In this document: positions 43,108 through 52,555 of the stretch, piece by piece | Layout: the number at the start of each line of letters is the position of its first letter | Position numbering within the stretch: the stretch's first letter is position 1 | Assembly: GCA_900541495.1 (NCBI GenBank) | Contig: UQKC01000001.1 | Span: 110,312-174,311 of the forward strand | Source of the DNA: an uncultured Ruminococcus sp. | GTDB lineage: Bacteria; Bacillota; Clostridia; Oscillospirales; Ruminococcaceae | Reading direction: 5' to 3' | Length of the DNA stretch: 64,000 nt | The notes under the pieces: model-generated | The model's input: the letters and a program-made list of their open reading frames with translations, nothing else | Databases searched by the model: none | Told to the model about the DNA's origin: nothing | Made by a program: the position numbers and the translations under genes

Positions 43108-44289
43108 ATGCTTTGTTATCCCGATTACAGCAGATCAATAATAAGCGTTATCTCCTCGATAATGAATTATTACAGAGCACCGTATGAGTACCCCACCGTT
43201 CCCGCGCTCGACAAGCATTTATCGAAGTTTTACAAGAACGTTGTTCTCATCGTGCTTGACGGAATGGGTCATGATATGCTTGAACACGATCTGCCGTCGA
43301 ATTCATTTTTGAGAAGCAACTGTGTTTCAAAGCTTTCATCGGTTTTTCCGTCCACCACTGCCTCGGCAATGACGAGCTTTTACACAGGCGTTTCCCCGAA
43401 TGAACACGCTTGGCTCGGCTGGTCGCTTTTCTTCAAGGAATTCTGCCGAACGATAGATGTTTTCACGAATCTCGACACCTACACGAAACAGCCTGCGGCA
43501 ATTTCAAGCGCGGCGGAATTCATTATGCCTTATGAAACGATATATCGATCTATCGCAAATTCGATAATCGGCGAAGTACAGCCTTTCACGATATCGCAGT
43601 CCAAAGTCAAAATTGCCGAGAACGGAAACATTCACAAGACAGCTGACAAATTCGACACGGTATGCGAGCTTATCGGAAAAATATGCGCCACGAATCAGAA
43701 CACTTTCACATACGTTCAATGGTGTTCGCCCGATGATACGGCTCACCGCACGGGCTGTTACTCCGACGAAACAAAGGAAAAGCTTGCTGACATAAACCGA
43801 AAGCTTGAAGCTTTATACAAGTCCGTGACCGACACGCTGTTCATCGTGACCGCCGACCACGGAATGATAGATATTTCCGACGAGATACTTATTGACCGTA
43901 TACCCGAGATAAACGATTGTCTTGTTCTTCCGCCTTTTATCGAAAGCAGAGCGATGTCTTTCTTCGTAAAATCGGACAGACGAACTGATTTTGAACGTGC
44001 TTTCACAAATCTTCTCGGGCAGGATTTTCTGCTTCTGAGCAGGCGAGAGGTTTTCGACAAAAAGCTTCTCGGCGGTGGAAAAACTCACAAGAAAACACTC
44101 GACTTTATCGGTGATTACTTTGCGTGTGCGATATCGGATATCGGACTTCGGTATCGGACTATGAATGCAAAGCCTAAAATTATGAACAAGGCTAACCACG
44201 GCGGTCTTACCGAGCAGGAGATGACAGTTCCGCTCATTGTCGCCGCAACAAAGCAGACCAAAGAATACAAACAGAAAAAGCTTATTTAA
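43108..44289 (+). CDS. alkaline-phosphatase-superfamily phosphodiesterase/pyrophosphatase-like protein
   Basis: 393 residues. It has the metal-site features of the type I phosphodiesterase/nucleotide pyrophosphatase fold: VLDGMGHDM near residue 51, the nucleophile-type Thr in FPSTTASAMTS (about 83-84), SPDDTAHRTG, TADHGM and NHGG. No signal peptide is seen, so the enzyme is probably cytosolic. The substrate is unknown. The gene sits between ruvA and ruvB with short gaps, an unusual insertion in a recombination operon. Confidence 0.82.
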   Translation: MLCYPDYSRSIISVISSIMNYYRAPYEYPTVPALDKHLSKFYKNVVLIVLDGMGHDMLEHDLPSNSFLRSNCVSKLSSVFPSTTASAMTSFYTGVSPNEHAWLGWSLFFKEFCRTIDVFTNLDTYTKQPAAISSAAEFIMPYETIYRSIANSIIGEVQPFTISQSKVKIAENGNIHKTADKFDTVCELIGKICATNQNTFTYVQWCSPDDTAHRTGCYSDETKEKLADINRKLEALYKSVTDTLFIVTADHGMIDISDEILIDRIPEINDCLVLPPFIESRAMSFFVKSDRRTDFERAFTNLLGQDFLLLSRREVFDKKLLGGGKTHKKTLDFIGDYFACAISDIGLRYRTMNAKPKIMNKANHGGLTEQEMTVPLIVAATKQTKEYKQKKLI

Positions 44290-44301
44290 GGAGGTAAGAT
44301 C

Positions 44302-45363
44302 GTGCTTGAATCAAGCGAGATGAATTTTGAGGAACGCATGGTTTCTCCTAAAAAAACAGATAACGAAACAGAAGATTTTGAAGTCACGCTCCGTCCGAAG
44401 ACCCTTTCGGAATACATCGGACAGGATAAGATAAAGGAAAATCTTTCAATTTTTATAGAAGCTGCAAAAAAGCGAAGCGAACCGCTCGACCATGTTCTTT
44501 TATACGGCCCTCCCGGACTCGGTAAAACTACCCTTTCCGCAATCATTGCGCATGAAATGGGGGTAAATATCCGCGTTACCTCGGGTCCTGCCATTGAAAA
44601 GCCGGGCGATCTTGCGGCACTGCTCACAAATTTGCAGGAAAACGATGTACTTTTCATCGATGAGATACACCGTCTTTCGCGCTCGATAGAAGAAGTTCTT
44701 TATCCTGCGCTGGAGGATTATGCGCTCGATATCATCATAGGAAAAGGTCCGTCGGCTCGTTCGCTGCGAATCGACCTGCCGAAATTTACGCTCATCGGCG
44801 CGACAACGCGAGCAGGTCAGCTTACCTCGCCGCTTCGTGACCGTTTCGGCGTTATAATGCGATTGGAGCTTTACAGCGTTGAACAGCTTTCCGACATTAT
44901 TATGCGTTCGGCGGTAATTCTCGGCATTGCCTGTGACAAAGCGGGTGCGACCGAGCTTGCACGTCGTTCGAGAGGTACTCCGCGTATCGCGAACCGCTTC
45001 TTAAAGCGAGTGCGTGACTTCGCCGAAGTCATCGGTGACGGAAAAATTACCGAAGATATTGCAAAAATTGCGCTTGACCGACTTGAAGTTGATTCTCTCG
45101 GTCTTGATAATATGGATAAGCGTATGCTGAATATGATTATAAAAGGCTACAGCGGCGGCCCTGTCGGATTGGAAACGCTTGCTTCGGCTATTGGCGAAGA
45201 AGCCGTTACGCTTGAAGACGTATGCGAGCCGTATCTGATGCAGCTCGGTTTCCTTTCGCGCACACCGAGGGGACGCTGTGCAACGGCGCTTGCCTACAAG
45301 CATCTTGGGTATGAATACAAGGGAGATGCAAACGCTGACGACGATCAGCTCAGATTTGAATAA
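44302..45363 (+). CDS. ruvB: Holliday junction branch migration helicase RuvB
   Basis: 353 residues. The start is GTG with AGGAGG seven bases upstream. The AAA+ core has YGPPGLGKTTLS, DEIHRLSRSIEE, and the sensor region IGATTRAGQLTSPLRDRFG. A winged-helix C-terminal domain ends with LSRTPRGRCAT. It drives branch migration with RuvA. Confidence 0.97.
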   Translation: MLESSEMNFEERMVSPKKTDNETEDFEVTLRPKTLSEYIGQDKIKENLSIFIEAAKKRSEPLDHVLLYGPPGLGKTTLSAIIAHEMGVNIRVTSGPAIEKPGDLAALLTNLQENDVLFIDEIHRLSRSIEEVLYPALEDYALDIIIGKGPSARSLRIDLPKFTLIGATTRAGQLTSPLRDRFGVIMRLELYSVEQLSDIIMRSAVILGIACDKAGATELARRSRGTPRIANRFLKRVRDFAEVIGDGKITEDIAKIALDRLEVDSLGLDNMDKRMLNMIIKGYSGGPVGLETLASAIGEEAVTLEDVCEPYLMQLGFLSRTPRGRCATALAYKHLGYEYKGDANADDDQLRFE

Positions 45364-45402
45364 TAAATTTTTAAGCCGCAAAACGGCGGATCGGAGAGAA
45401 TT

Positions 45403-46767
45403 ATGGGAAGACTATTTGGTACAGACGGAGCAAGAGGTGTTGCTATAACCGAACTTACCTGCGAAATGGCTATGCAGATCGGCAGAGCCGCAGCTATGGT
45501 GCTTACTCAGAAATCACATAAAAAAGCGAAAATCCTTATCGGCAAGGACACAAGAATATCCTCCGATGTTCTTGAAGCTGCACTTGCGGCAGGTATCTGC
45601 TCCATCGGTGCGGACGCTGTTATCCTCGGAGTTGTTCCGACACCTGCAGTTGCATATCTCGTTCAGAAAAGAGAAGCCGATGCAGGAATTATGATATCCG
45701 CATCGCACAACAGCATGGAATTCAACGGCATCAAGCTTTTCTCGGGCAAGGGCTTCAAACTTTCCGACGACATTGAAGAAGAGATAGAAGCGCTTATTCT
45801 TGACACCCCCGAAAAGATAAAGGAACAGATCACGGGCGGCGCGAACATCGGAAGAATTTCCTACGACAAAAACGCTGAATGGGACTACATAAGAAGCATT
45901 ATGAAGACCATTGACCACAACCTCAGCGGAATAAGAGTTGCCATTGACTGTGCGAACGGTTCTGCAAGCACTACCGCAGAGAAGCTTTTCTCGGGACTTG
46001 GCGCATCTGTTCTTATGCTCAATGACAAACCGACAGGTACAAATATCAACGAACGCTGCGGCTCGACTTTCCTTGAACCGCTCCAGAAATTCGTTATCGA
46101 AAACAAATGTCATATCGGTGTTGCTTTTGACGGTGACGCTGACCGCTGTCTTGCCGTTGACGAAAACGGAGCTATCCTTGACGGCGACAAGCTTATTGCC
46201 ATCTTCGCAAGAGATATGCGTGACAAGGGGACATTGAAGAAAAACACGGCTGTAGTTACGATAATGACAAACCTCGGCTTTGCACATTTTGCAAAGGCAA
46301 GCAATATCAACATTGTTTCGACCAAGGTCGGCGACAGATACATCATCGAACAGATGCTTGCGAACGACTACAACCTCGGCGGTGAGCAGTCCGGACATAT
46401 CATTTTCAGAGATTTCTCCACTACGGGTGACGGTCAGCTGACAGCTGTTCAGCTTCTTTCCGTTTTGAAGCGCTCCGAACACAAGGCTTCCGAACTTGGA
46501 AAGATAATGGAACGCTATCCGCAGGTGATGATAAATGTCAAAATAACCAACGATTGGAAAGAAAAGTGGAAGAACGATTCCGAGATCGAAGAGATAATCT
46601 CCGTCAATCAGAAGCTTCTCGGCACAACGGGACGAATCCTTGTTCGTGAAAGCGGAACAGAGCCGCTTATCCGTGTTATGATCGAGGGCAAGCATTTTGA
46701 CGTTATCAACGATATGGCTGTAAAGATCGCCGACAAGATAAAGGAACGCTGCACTTCGGCTGAATGA
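45403..46767 (+). CDS. glmM: phosphoglucosamine mutase
   Basis: 454 residues. It opens MGRLFGTDGARGVA. The catalytic phosphoserine loop is ISASHNSMEFNGIK (Ser near residue 101), the metal loop FDGDADRC, and the sugar loop GGEQSGHI, with GESGTEP replaced by ESGTEPLIRVM. It converts glucosamine-6-phosphate to glucosamine-1-phosphate for peptidoglycan precursors. It is 40 bases downstream of ruvB. Confidence 0.97.
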   Translation: MGRLFGTDGARGVAITELTCEMAMQIGRAAAMVLTQKSHKKAKILIGKDTRISSDVLEAALAAGICSIGADAVILGVVPTPAVAYLVQKREADAGIMISASHNSMEFNGIKLFSGKGFKLSDDIEEEIEALILDTPEKIKEQITGGANIGRISYDKNAEWDYIRSIMKTIDHNLSGIRVAIDCANGSASTTAEKLFSGLGASVLMLNDKPTGTNINERCGSTFLEPLQKFVIENKCHIGVAFDGDADRCLAVDENGAILDGDKLIAIFARDMRDKGTLKKNTAVVTIMTNLGFAHFAKASNINIVSTKVGDRYIIEQMLANDYNLGGEQSGHIIFRDFSTTGDGQLTAVQLLSVLKRSEHKASELGKIMERYPQVMINVKITNDWKEKWKNDSEIEEIISVNQKLLGTTGRILVRESGTEPLIRVMIEGKHFDVINDMAVKIADKIKERCTSAE

Positions 46768-46794
46768 TTTATGCACGAAAGGAACTTTTAAAAT

Positions 46795-47661
46795 ATGAGA
46801 ACAGCAGAAAACTGGAAGGATTATCAGCTCATCGACTGCTCCGATTCCGAAAAGCTTGAAAAATGGGGCAATATCGTTCTTATTCGTCCCGACCCTCAGA
46901 TAATATGGAAAACGGGACATAAAACACAGCTTTGGAACAGTGCGCACGGTCATTATCACCGCTCCGAAAAGGGCGGCGGACACTGGGATTTTGCCAAGAA
47001 AATTCCCGACAGCTGGCTCATTTCCTATGGCGACTTAAAATTCAACATTCGCCCGACGGGATTTAAGCACACGGGACTTTTCCCCGAGCAGGCTGTAAAC
47101 TGGGACTATATGTCCGAGCTTATCAAAAATGCAGGACGACCGATAAACGTTCTTAACCTTTTTGCTTACACCGGCGGCGCAACGCTTGCCTGCGCAAATG
47201 CAGGCGCTTCCGTTTGTCACGTTGACGCTTCAAAGGGTATGGTTCAATGGGCAAGGGACAATGCTGCATCGTCGGGACTTTCCGACAAGCCTATACGCTG
47301 GATAGTTGACGACTGCGAAAAGTTCGTTGCCCGTGAAATAAAGCGCGGAAGAAAATACGATGCTGTTATAATGGATCCTCCCTCTTACGGCAGAGGTCCT
47401 AATCAGGAGGTCTGGAAGCTTGAGGACTGCATTTACGATCTCGTCAAGCTCTGCACGGGAGTATTGAGCGACGACCCACTTTTCTTCCTTTTGAACAGCT
47501 ACACGACGGGACTTTCGCCGTCAGTAATGGCGTATCTTCTCGGCGAAACGGTTGCGGCGAAATACGGCGGAAAAGTTTCCGCTGATGAGATCGGTTTACC
47601 TGTAAAGGAAAGCAGCTTCACACTGCCGTGCGGCTCAACTGCTATCTGGACAAATGACTAA
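46795..47661 (+). CDS. class I SAM-dependent methyltransferase (RlmI/RlmK-like)
   Basis: 288 residues. The SAM motif is INVLNLFAYTGGATLACANAGA followed by VDASKGMVQWARDN. The catalytic/adenine motif MDPPSYGRG fits COG1092-type rRNA cytosine methyltransferases (motif with DPP). The N-terminal part is short and lacks a PUA domain. The most likely role is RNA methylation, with the target unknown. It lies between glmM and the small membrane protein. Confidence 0.88.
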   Translation: MRTAENWKDYQLIDCSDSEKLEKWGNIVLIRPDPQIIWKTGHKTQLWNSAHGHYHRSEKGGGHWDFAKKIPDSWLISYGDLKFNIRPTGFKHTGLFPEQAVNWDYMSELIKNAGRPINVLNLFAYTGGATLACANAGASVCHVDASKGMVQWARDNAASSGLSDKPIRWIVDDCEKFVAREIKRGRKYDAVIMDPPSYGRGPNQEVWKLEDCIYDLVKLCTGVLSDDPLFFLLNSYTTGLSPSVMAYLLGETVAAKYGGKVSADEIGLPVKESSFTLPCGSTAIWTND

Positions 47662-47673
47662 CGGAGGTCAAAA

Positions 47674-47871
47674 ATGGCTATACTTGCGCTTATAGGCGGA
47701 ATTTACTTCATCATTGCAGGTATTATCGGTAAGGGAAAAGCCTTTACATCAAAAATGGGCACTCCCCTTACGGGAAAAGAATTCAAGGCTGTCAAAATAA
47801 CCTACATTGTGGTCGGAATACTCTTGCTTATCGTTTCGACTTACAGCTTTTGGCAGCTGTATAACACATAA
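47674..47871 (+). CDS. small two-helix membrane protein of unknown function
   Basis: 65 residues with hydrophobic segments near residues 3-19 and 43-60, separated by a polar region (GKGKAFTSKMGTPLTGKEFKAVK). GGAGG lies seven bases upstream of ATG. It is embedded between the methyltransferase and ecfA1 with 12-15 base gaps, so it is translated in the same operon. I do not recognise the family. Confidence 0.75.
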   Translation: MAILALIGGIYFIIAGIIGKGKAFTSKMGTPLTGKEFKAVKITYIVVGILLLIVSTYSFWQLYNT

Positions 47872-47885
47872 AAGGAGGCGAAAGC

Positions 47886-48743
47886 TTGGAAAATATAATT
47901 ATCGCGGAAAATGTTGAGTTTTCCTACCCTGCCGATCCCGAAAGCGGCGAAGAAGCGGCTCTTATCCTCAAAGATGTTTCAATGACGATAAAAAAAGGCG
48001 AATTTGTGGCTGTTCTCGGACACAACGGCTCGGGAAAATCGACTATCGCAAAGCATTTCAACGCTATCCTTACTCCTAACAAGGGCAAGGTCTATTCAAA
48101 CGGGATAGATACATCGGACGAAAGCAAGCTTTTCGACATTCGCCAGCATATTGGTATGGTTTTTCAGAACCCAGACAATCAGATCGTTGCGACTATCGTT
48201 GAGGAAGATGTTGCTTTCGCCCTTGAAAATATGGGCGTTCCGCAGAAAGAAATGCGTGAGCGTGTTGATGATGCGCTCCGTTCGGTCAATATGTATGAAT
48301 ACAAGGATCATTCGCCGAGCCAGCTTTCGGGCGGTCAGAAGCAGCGTGTTGCCATTGCGGGCATAATCGCGATGCGCCCTGACTGCATCGTAATGGACGA
48401 GCCTACTGCGATGCTCGACCCGAATGGACGAAAGGAAGTTATGAAAACTATCAAAAAGCTGAACAAGGATTTCGGCATAACGATAGTTCTCATCACGCAC
48501 TATATGGACGAAGCGGCTCTTGCTGACAGAATAATCGTAATGGACAACGGAAACATCGTTACTGAGGGTGTTCCCAAGGATATTTTCTCGCAGGTGGAAA
48601 AGATGAAAACGCTCGGACTTGATGTTCCTCAGGTAACGGAGCTTATGTATATGCTCGGCAAAGAGGGACTCCCGTCCGATACACATATTATAAATGTAGA
48701 CGAATGTACCGAAGCTTTATACAAGCTTTTGTCAAACGCTTGA
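47886..48743 (+). CDS. ecfA1: energy-coupling factor transporter ATPase EcfA1
   Basis: 285 residues with a TTG start following AGGAGG. ABC ATPase motifs are GHNGSGKST (Walker A), FQNPDNQIV (Q-loop), the signature LSGGQKQR and VMDEPTAMLDP (Walker B). Together with EcfA2 and EcfT it forms the shared motor of a group II ECF vitamin/metal transporter. No substrate-binding S component lies next to the module, so these would be encoded elsewhere. Confidence 0.95.
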   Translation: MENIIIAENVEFSYPADPESGEEAALILKDVSMTIKKGEFVAVLGHNGSGKSTIAKHFNAILTPNKGKVYSNGIDTSDESKLFDIRQHIGMVFQNPDNQIVATIVEEDVAFALENMGVPQKEMRERVDDALRSVNMYEYKDHSPSQLSGGQKQRVAIAGIIAMRPDCIVMDEPTAMLDPNGRKEVMKTIKKLNKDFGITIVLITHYMDEAALADRIIVMDNGNIVTEGVPKDIFSQVEKMKTLGLDVPQVTELMYMLGKEGLPSDTHIINVDECTEALYKLLSNA

Positions 48744-48809
48744 AAATAAAACCGCATAAATGAAATATTACCGCAGTAAAAGCGGAATGTATTCAACGGA
48801 GGCTATTCA

Positions 48810-49682
48810 ATGGCAATTATCAAAACCGAAAACCTAACCTACACTTACAGCGTCGGAACTCCATTTGAGAAGACTGCTGTAAATAATGTAAACCTTGAAA
48901 TTGAAGAGGGCGAACTTGTCGGCATCATCGGACACACAGGTTCGGGCAAGTCAACGCTCATTCAGCATCTCAACGGACTTATCAAGCCGACCTCGGGCAA
49001 AGTCATCATTGACGGACAGGATATATGGAGCAAAGATGTTAAGCTCCGCGATGTTCGCTTCAATGTCGGGCTTGTTTTCCAGTATCCAGAATATCAGATA
49101 TTTGAGGAAACTGTTTACAAGGATATCGCATTCGGTCCTAAAAATATGGGACTTGATGATAAAGAGATAGAAAGACGAATTTACGAAATAACCGATCTTC
49201 TCGGACTTGGTCGGGATAATCTCAAAAAGTCGCCGTTCGAGCTTTCGGGCGGTCAGAAGCGCCGCGTTGCTATTGCAGGCGTAATGGCTATGCAGCCGAA
49301 AGTTCTCATTCTTGACGAGCCGACTGCGGGACTTGACCCCAAGGGCAGAGATATCATTCTTGAACAGATAAAGGAATATCACAGAAAAACGCAGTCTACC
49401 GTTCTTCTTGTTTCGCACAGTATGGAAGATGTTGCGAAGTTTGCGACAAAAATCCTCGTTATGGATCACGCAGAGGTTTTCTGCTATGACACGCCGCCGA
49501 AAGTTTTTATGCAGGCTGATGAGCTTACGAAGATAGGTCTTTCCGTTCCGCAGGTGACAAAGGTTTTTCTTGCGCTGCGTGAAAAGGGCATCGACATTCG
49601 TTCCGATGTTTACACGACCGAATTCGCTGTAAAAACTATCAGGGAATACCTTGCAGGACATAGGAGATCGTTAAATGCTTAA
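48810..49682 (+). CDS. ecfA2: energy-coupling factor transporter ATPase EcfA2
   Basis: 290 residues. Walker A is GHTGSGKST, the Q-loop FQYPEYQIFEETV, the signature LSGGQKRR and Walker B ILDEPTAGLDP. The YPEYQxFE sequence is characteristic of the second ECF ATPase. It overlaps ecfT by eight bases, indicating coupled translation. Confidence 0.96.
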   Translation: MAIIKTENLTYTYSVGTPFEKTAVNNVNLEIEEGELVGIIGHTGSGKSTLIQHLNGLIKPTSGKVIIDGQDIWSKDVKLRDVRFNVGLVFQYPEYQIFEETVYKDIAFGPKNMGLDDKEIERRIYEITDLLGLGRDNLKKSPFELSGGQKRRVAIAGVMAMQPKVLILDEPTAGLDPKGRDIILEQIKEYHRKTQSTVLLVSHSMEDVAKFATKILVMDHAEVFCYDTPPKVFMQADELTKIGLSVPQVTKVFLALREKGIDIRSDVYTTEFAVKTIREYLAGHRRSLNA

Positions 49683-50478
49683 GGATATCACAATCGGACA
49701 GTATTTCCCGGGTAATTCCGCCGTTCATCGGCTCGACCCGAGATTCAAGATAATAATAACCGCCGTTTTCATTGTTTCGCTTTTCTGCGCGGACAACTTT
49801 CTCGGATTGCTAATAAGCTGTGTTTTTATGCTTATATCGTTCCTTATCTCCAAAATTCCGCTCAAACTTATGATGAAGAGCATAAAGCCCATCGTGCCTA
49901 TCATAATTTTCACGACGGTTTTGAACCTTTTCTTCCTTGACGGAGTTACGCTTTTCAAGCTTGGATTTTTGAAGATAACCTATGAGGGCGTTCGCACATC
50001 GATATTTATGATAATACGAATAATCGCGCTCATTATGGGTTCTTCGCTGCTGACATACACTACCTCGCCTATCACGCTCACAGATGCTATTGAAAGGCTT
50101 ATGTCGCCGCTCGCGAAGATACATCTTCCCGTTCACGAGCTTGCGATGATGATGACTATTGCGCTCCGCTTTATCCCTACGCTTATCGAAGAAACGGACA
50201 AGATAATGTCTGCGCAGAAAGCGCGCGGTGCTGATATGGAAAGCGGAAATCTTATGCAGAGGGCAAAGGCTCTCACGCCGATACTTATTCCCCTTTTCGT
50301 TTCGGCTTTCCGACGTGCAGAGGAGCTTGCGCTCGCAATGGAGTGCCGCTGCTACCACGGCGGCGAGGGCAGAACACGCTTGAAAGAACTCAAATCGACT
50401 GCGGCTGACTATACTGCACTCGGACTTTCGTTCGTATTTCTTGATGCAGTAATTCTTATGAACATTATTTTCGGCTAA
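49675..50478 (+). CDS. ecfT: energy-coupling factor transmembrane protein EcfT
   Basis: 267 residues with at least four membrane helices. The two Ala-Arg-Gly-type coupling motifs appear near SAQKARGADM and AMECRCYHGGEGRT, and ALRFIPTLIEE precedes the first. It links EcfA ATPases to S components in the membrane. The operon order ecfA1-ecfA2-ecfT-truA is the common Firmicute arrangement. Confidence 0.95.
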   Translation: MLKDITIGQYFPGNSAVHRLDPRFKIIITAVFIVSLFCADNFLGLLISCVFMLISFLISKIPLKLMMKSIKPIVPIIIFTTVLNLFFLDGVTLFKLGFLKITYEGVRTSIFMIIRIIALIMGSSLLTYTTSPITLTDAIERLMSPLAKIHLPVHELAMMMTIALRFIPTLIEETDKIMSAQKARGADMESGNLMQRAKALTPILIPLFVSAFRRAEELALAMECRCYHGGEGRTRLKELKSTAADYTALGLSFVFLDAVILMNIIFG

Positions 50479-50489
50479 AAGGTGAACTT

Positions 50490-51233
50490 ATGCGCAATTT
50501 AAAATGCACAATGTCATACAGAGGAACGGCTTATCACGGCTTTCAGAGCCAAAACAACGCTGTTGCCATTCAGGATATACTCGAAGAACGTCTGTCCTAT
50601 CTTACTCACGGTGATGTAAAGGTCAACGGCTGTTCACGGACGGACAAGGGCGTTCACGCGAACGAGTTCTGCTTCAACTTCAAGACGGAACACCCTATCC
50701 CCTGCAATAACATTATAAGGGGGATAAATTCACTTCTGCCCGATGATATCGCCGTTCACACCTGCGAAGAAATCGATGAGGATTTTCACGCTCGTTTTTC
50801 CTGCACGGGCAAGGAATATGTTTATCTTATTCTGAACCGTCCGACCAAAGACCCATTCACTGCCGACCTTGCACTGCATTATCCATACAAGCTTGATGTT
50901 TCGCTCCTTGACCGATGCGCGCAAAGCTTTGTCGGTACGCATGATTTCACGTCTTTCTGCGGAACCGCCAACATAAAAGAGAACTGCACAAGGACAATTG
51001 AGTATTTTTGCGTACAGAATGATGAAAGTTTTGTGAGATTTATTGTAAAAGGCGACGGTTTCCTGTATAATATGGTTAGGATAATGGTCGGAACACTTAT
51101 CTTTATAAATGAGGGCAAGATCGCCCCTGACGGTATTGAGGATATCCTGAACAAAAAGGACAGAAATTACGCAGGAAAGACTGCTGCTCCCTATGGACTT
51201 TACCTGAACAGAGTCTTTTATACTAATTTTTAA
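50490..51233 (+). CDS. truA: tRNA pseudouridine synthase A, C-terminus altered by repeat
   Basis: 247 residues. The catalytic Asp is in SRTDKGVHA (about 47-55). A YRGTAYHGFQ opening and the C-terminal FLYNMVRIMVGTL are family marks. It modifies U38-40 in tRNA anticodon arms. The last part GLYLNRVFY is the normal ending. The final three codons (T-N-F) and the TAA lie inside the left end of repeat copy 3, so the insertion determines the stop. Confidence 0.94.
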   Translation: MRNLKCTMSYRGTAYHGFQSQNNAVAIQDILEERLSYLTHGDVKVNGCSRTDKGVHANEFCFNFKTEHPIPCNNIIRGINSLLPDDIAVHTCEEIDEDFHARFSCTGKEYVYLILNRPTKDPFTADLALHYPYKLDVSLLDRCAQSFVGTHDFTSFCGTANIKENCTRTIEYFCVQNDESFVRFIVKGDGFLYNMVRIMVGTLIFINEGKIAPDGIEDILNKKDRNYAGKTAAPYGLYLNRVFYTNF

Positions 51234-51320
51234 ACTGAAAGTGTACAAAAAATCAAGCAAAATCTCGAATAAATGGATTTTGCGCCGATTTTTTGTCTAC
51301 ACTTTAATTAAAATATTGTG
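51221..51320 (+). repeat. MITE-like palindromic repeat, copy 3 (type B)
   Basis: 100 bp. The left end TA-CTAATTTTTAAACTGAAAG overlaps the truA stop. The right arm, inverted, reads ATTTTAATTAAAGTGTAG and GACAAAAAATCGGCGC. The outer right end (TATTG-TG) is degenerate relative to TTTAG-TA. Near-identical to copies 2 and 5. Confidence 0.85.
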
Positions 51321-51348
51321 GGATATATGACTTGAAAGGAATAAAAAA

Positions 51349-52539
51349 ATGGCTGTAACTGATGTTTCCGATCTAAAAAAAAGACGGCAGAGAAAGAAAT
51401 TTGGTCGCTTTTTAAAGAAATTCATCATAATTTTCATACTCGCTCTGGCGGTCGTTCTGCTTATATTCACAAAAAGCTCATGGTACCCGAAGCTTGACGG
51501 TATTCTTACAAAAATACCCGTTGCCGAGAACTCGACCGAGCTTGCAGGCGGAAACTTCCCTATCGCTATCGAGGGCGGTGCGGCATATCAGCTCGAAGCT
51601 GTTGACAACGCTGTCGCTGTACTTGATGACTCACACTATTTTGTATATGACACAAACGGAAAGAGCGTTTTCACCCAACAGCACACTATGGCGAACCCGA
51701 TACTTACAGTTTCGCCGAAAAAAGCGCTCATCTACGACATCGGCGGCAATTCTTTCAGCCTTATGAGCAAATACAAGTGCATATACAAAGTTGATACCGA
51801 CTACCCTATCCTGCTTGCGAAGCTCAGCAGCAATGACAAGGCGGCTATCGTGACGAAAGACGACAAGTTCCTTGCGGTAATGAAAATTTACGACGGAATG
51901 GGCAAAAACATCTTCAACTACAGCTCGATAGAGCGCATTATCGATGTAACATTCACAAGCGACAGCAGCGGATGCTATATCACGACTATCGGTTCAAAAG
52001 ACGGCGTTCTCGTTTCAAAGATACTTTATTACCGCTTCGACAAGATAGACTATGACGATCTTGGAAACCCTATGCCGATATGGCAGACGGAATATCTTGA
52101 AACGCTTGCGGTTTCGGTAAGACTTTTCGGAAACAATAAGATAATTGTTTTCGGTGACAACTTATGCGCAACATACGATACAGACGGACAGCTTCTTTCT
52201 ACATATCAGTACACCCGTGACCTTACGGGATTCGACTCGAACAGCAAGATCGCTGCGCTCGTTTTCAACAACACTGAACAGCGAAGCTCCGAGATCGTTA
52301 TGATCGACAGCGAAACGGGCGAAGAAAAAACTTTCGACATGGATTTCATCGTAAACAGTATCCACGTATACGATTCAGAGATCTATGTTCACAATAACCG
52401 CGACATTATCGCATACAATATACTTGGAGAAGAAGTTTCAAGCGTGGAGCTTTCGGAGGATTATGACGATTTCAGAAAGCTTGGCAGCAATGTTTTCCTC
52501 CTTGGATATGATACTATTAATAAAATAGATTTTAATTAA
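51349..52539 (+). CDS. membrane-anchored DUF5711-like protein
   Basis: 396 residues. A basic N-terminus (DLKKRRQRKKFGRFLKK) and one membrane helix (about 25-45) are followed by an extracellular body of repeated short strands with D/G/Y turns (ISxDxxFxVYDTNGKSVF-like), which suggests a beta-propeller. I recognise it as the DUF5711-type family of Clostridia, without a known function. Its operon partner 17 bases downstream is CvpA-like. The GAAAGGA ribosome site follows repeat copy 3. Confidence 0.72.
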   Translation: MAVTDVSDLKKRRQRKKFGRFLKKFIIIFILALAVVLLIFTKSSWYPKLDGILTKIPVAENSTELAGGNFPIAIEGGAAYQLEAVDNAVAVLDDSHYFVYDTNGKSVFTQQHTMANPILTVSPKKALIYDIGGNSFSLMSKYKCIYKVDTDYPILLAKLSSNDKAAIVTKDDKFLAVMKIYDGMGKNIFNYSSIERIIDVTFTSDSSGCYITTIGSKDGVLVSKILYYRFDKIDYDDLGNPMPIWQTEYLETLAVSVRLFGNNKIIVFGDNLCATYDTDGQLLSTYQYTRDLTGFDSNSKIAALVFNNTEQRSSEIVMIDSETGEEKTFDMDFIVNSIHVYDSEIYVHNNRDIIAYNILGEEVSSVELSEDYDDFRKLGSNVFLLGYDTINKIDFN

Positions 52540-52555
52540 TCACTAAGGATCAGCA

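Noticed and set aside
45514..46983. Long antisense open frame (489 codons) opposite glmM
   Set aside because: It lies wholly within glmM, a well supported gene, on the other strand. Its Cys-, Phe- and Arg-rich translation resembles no protein and reflects codon bias of glmM.
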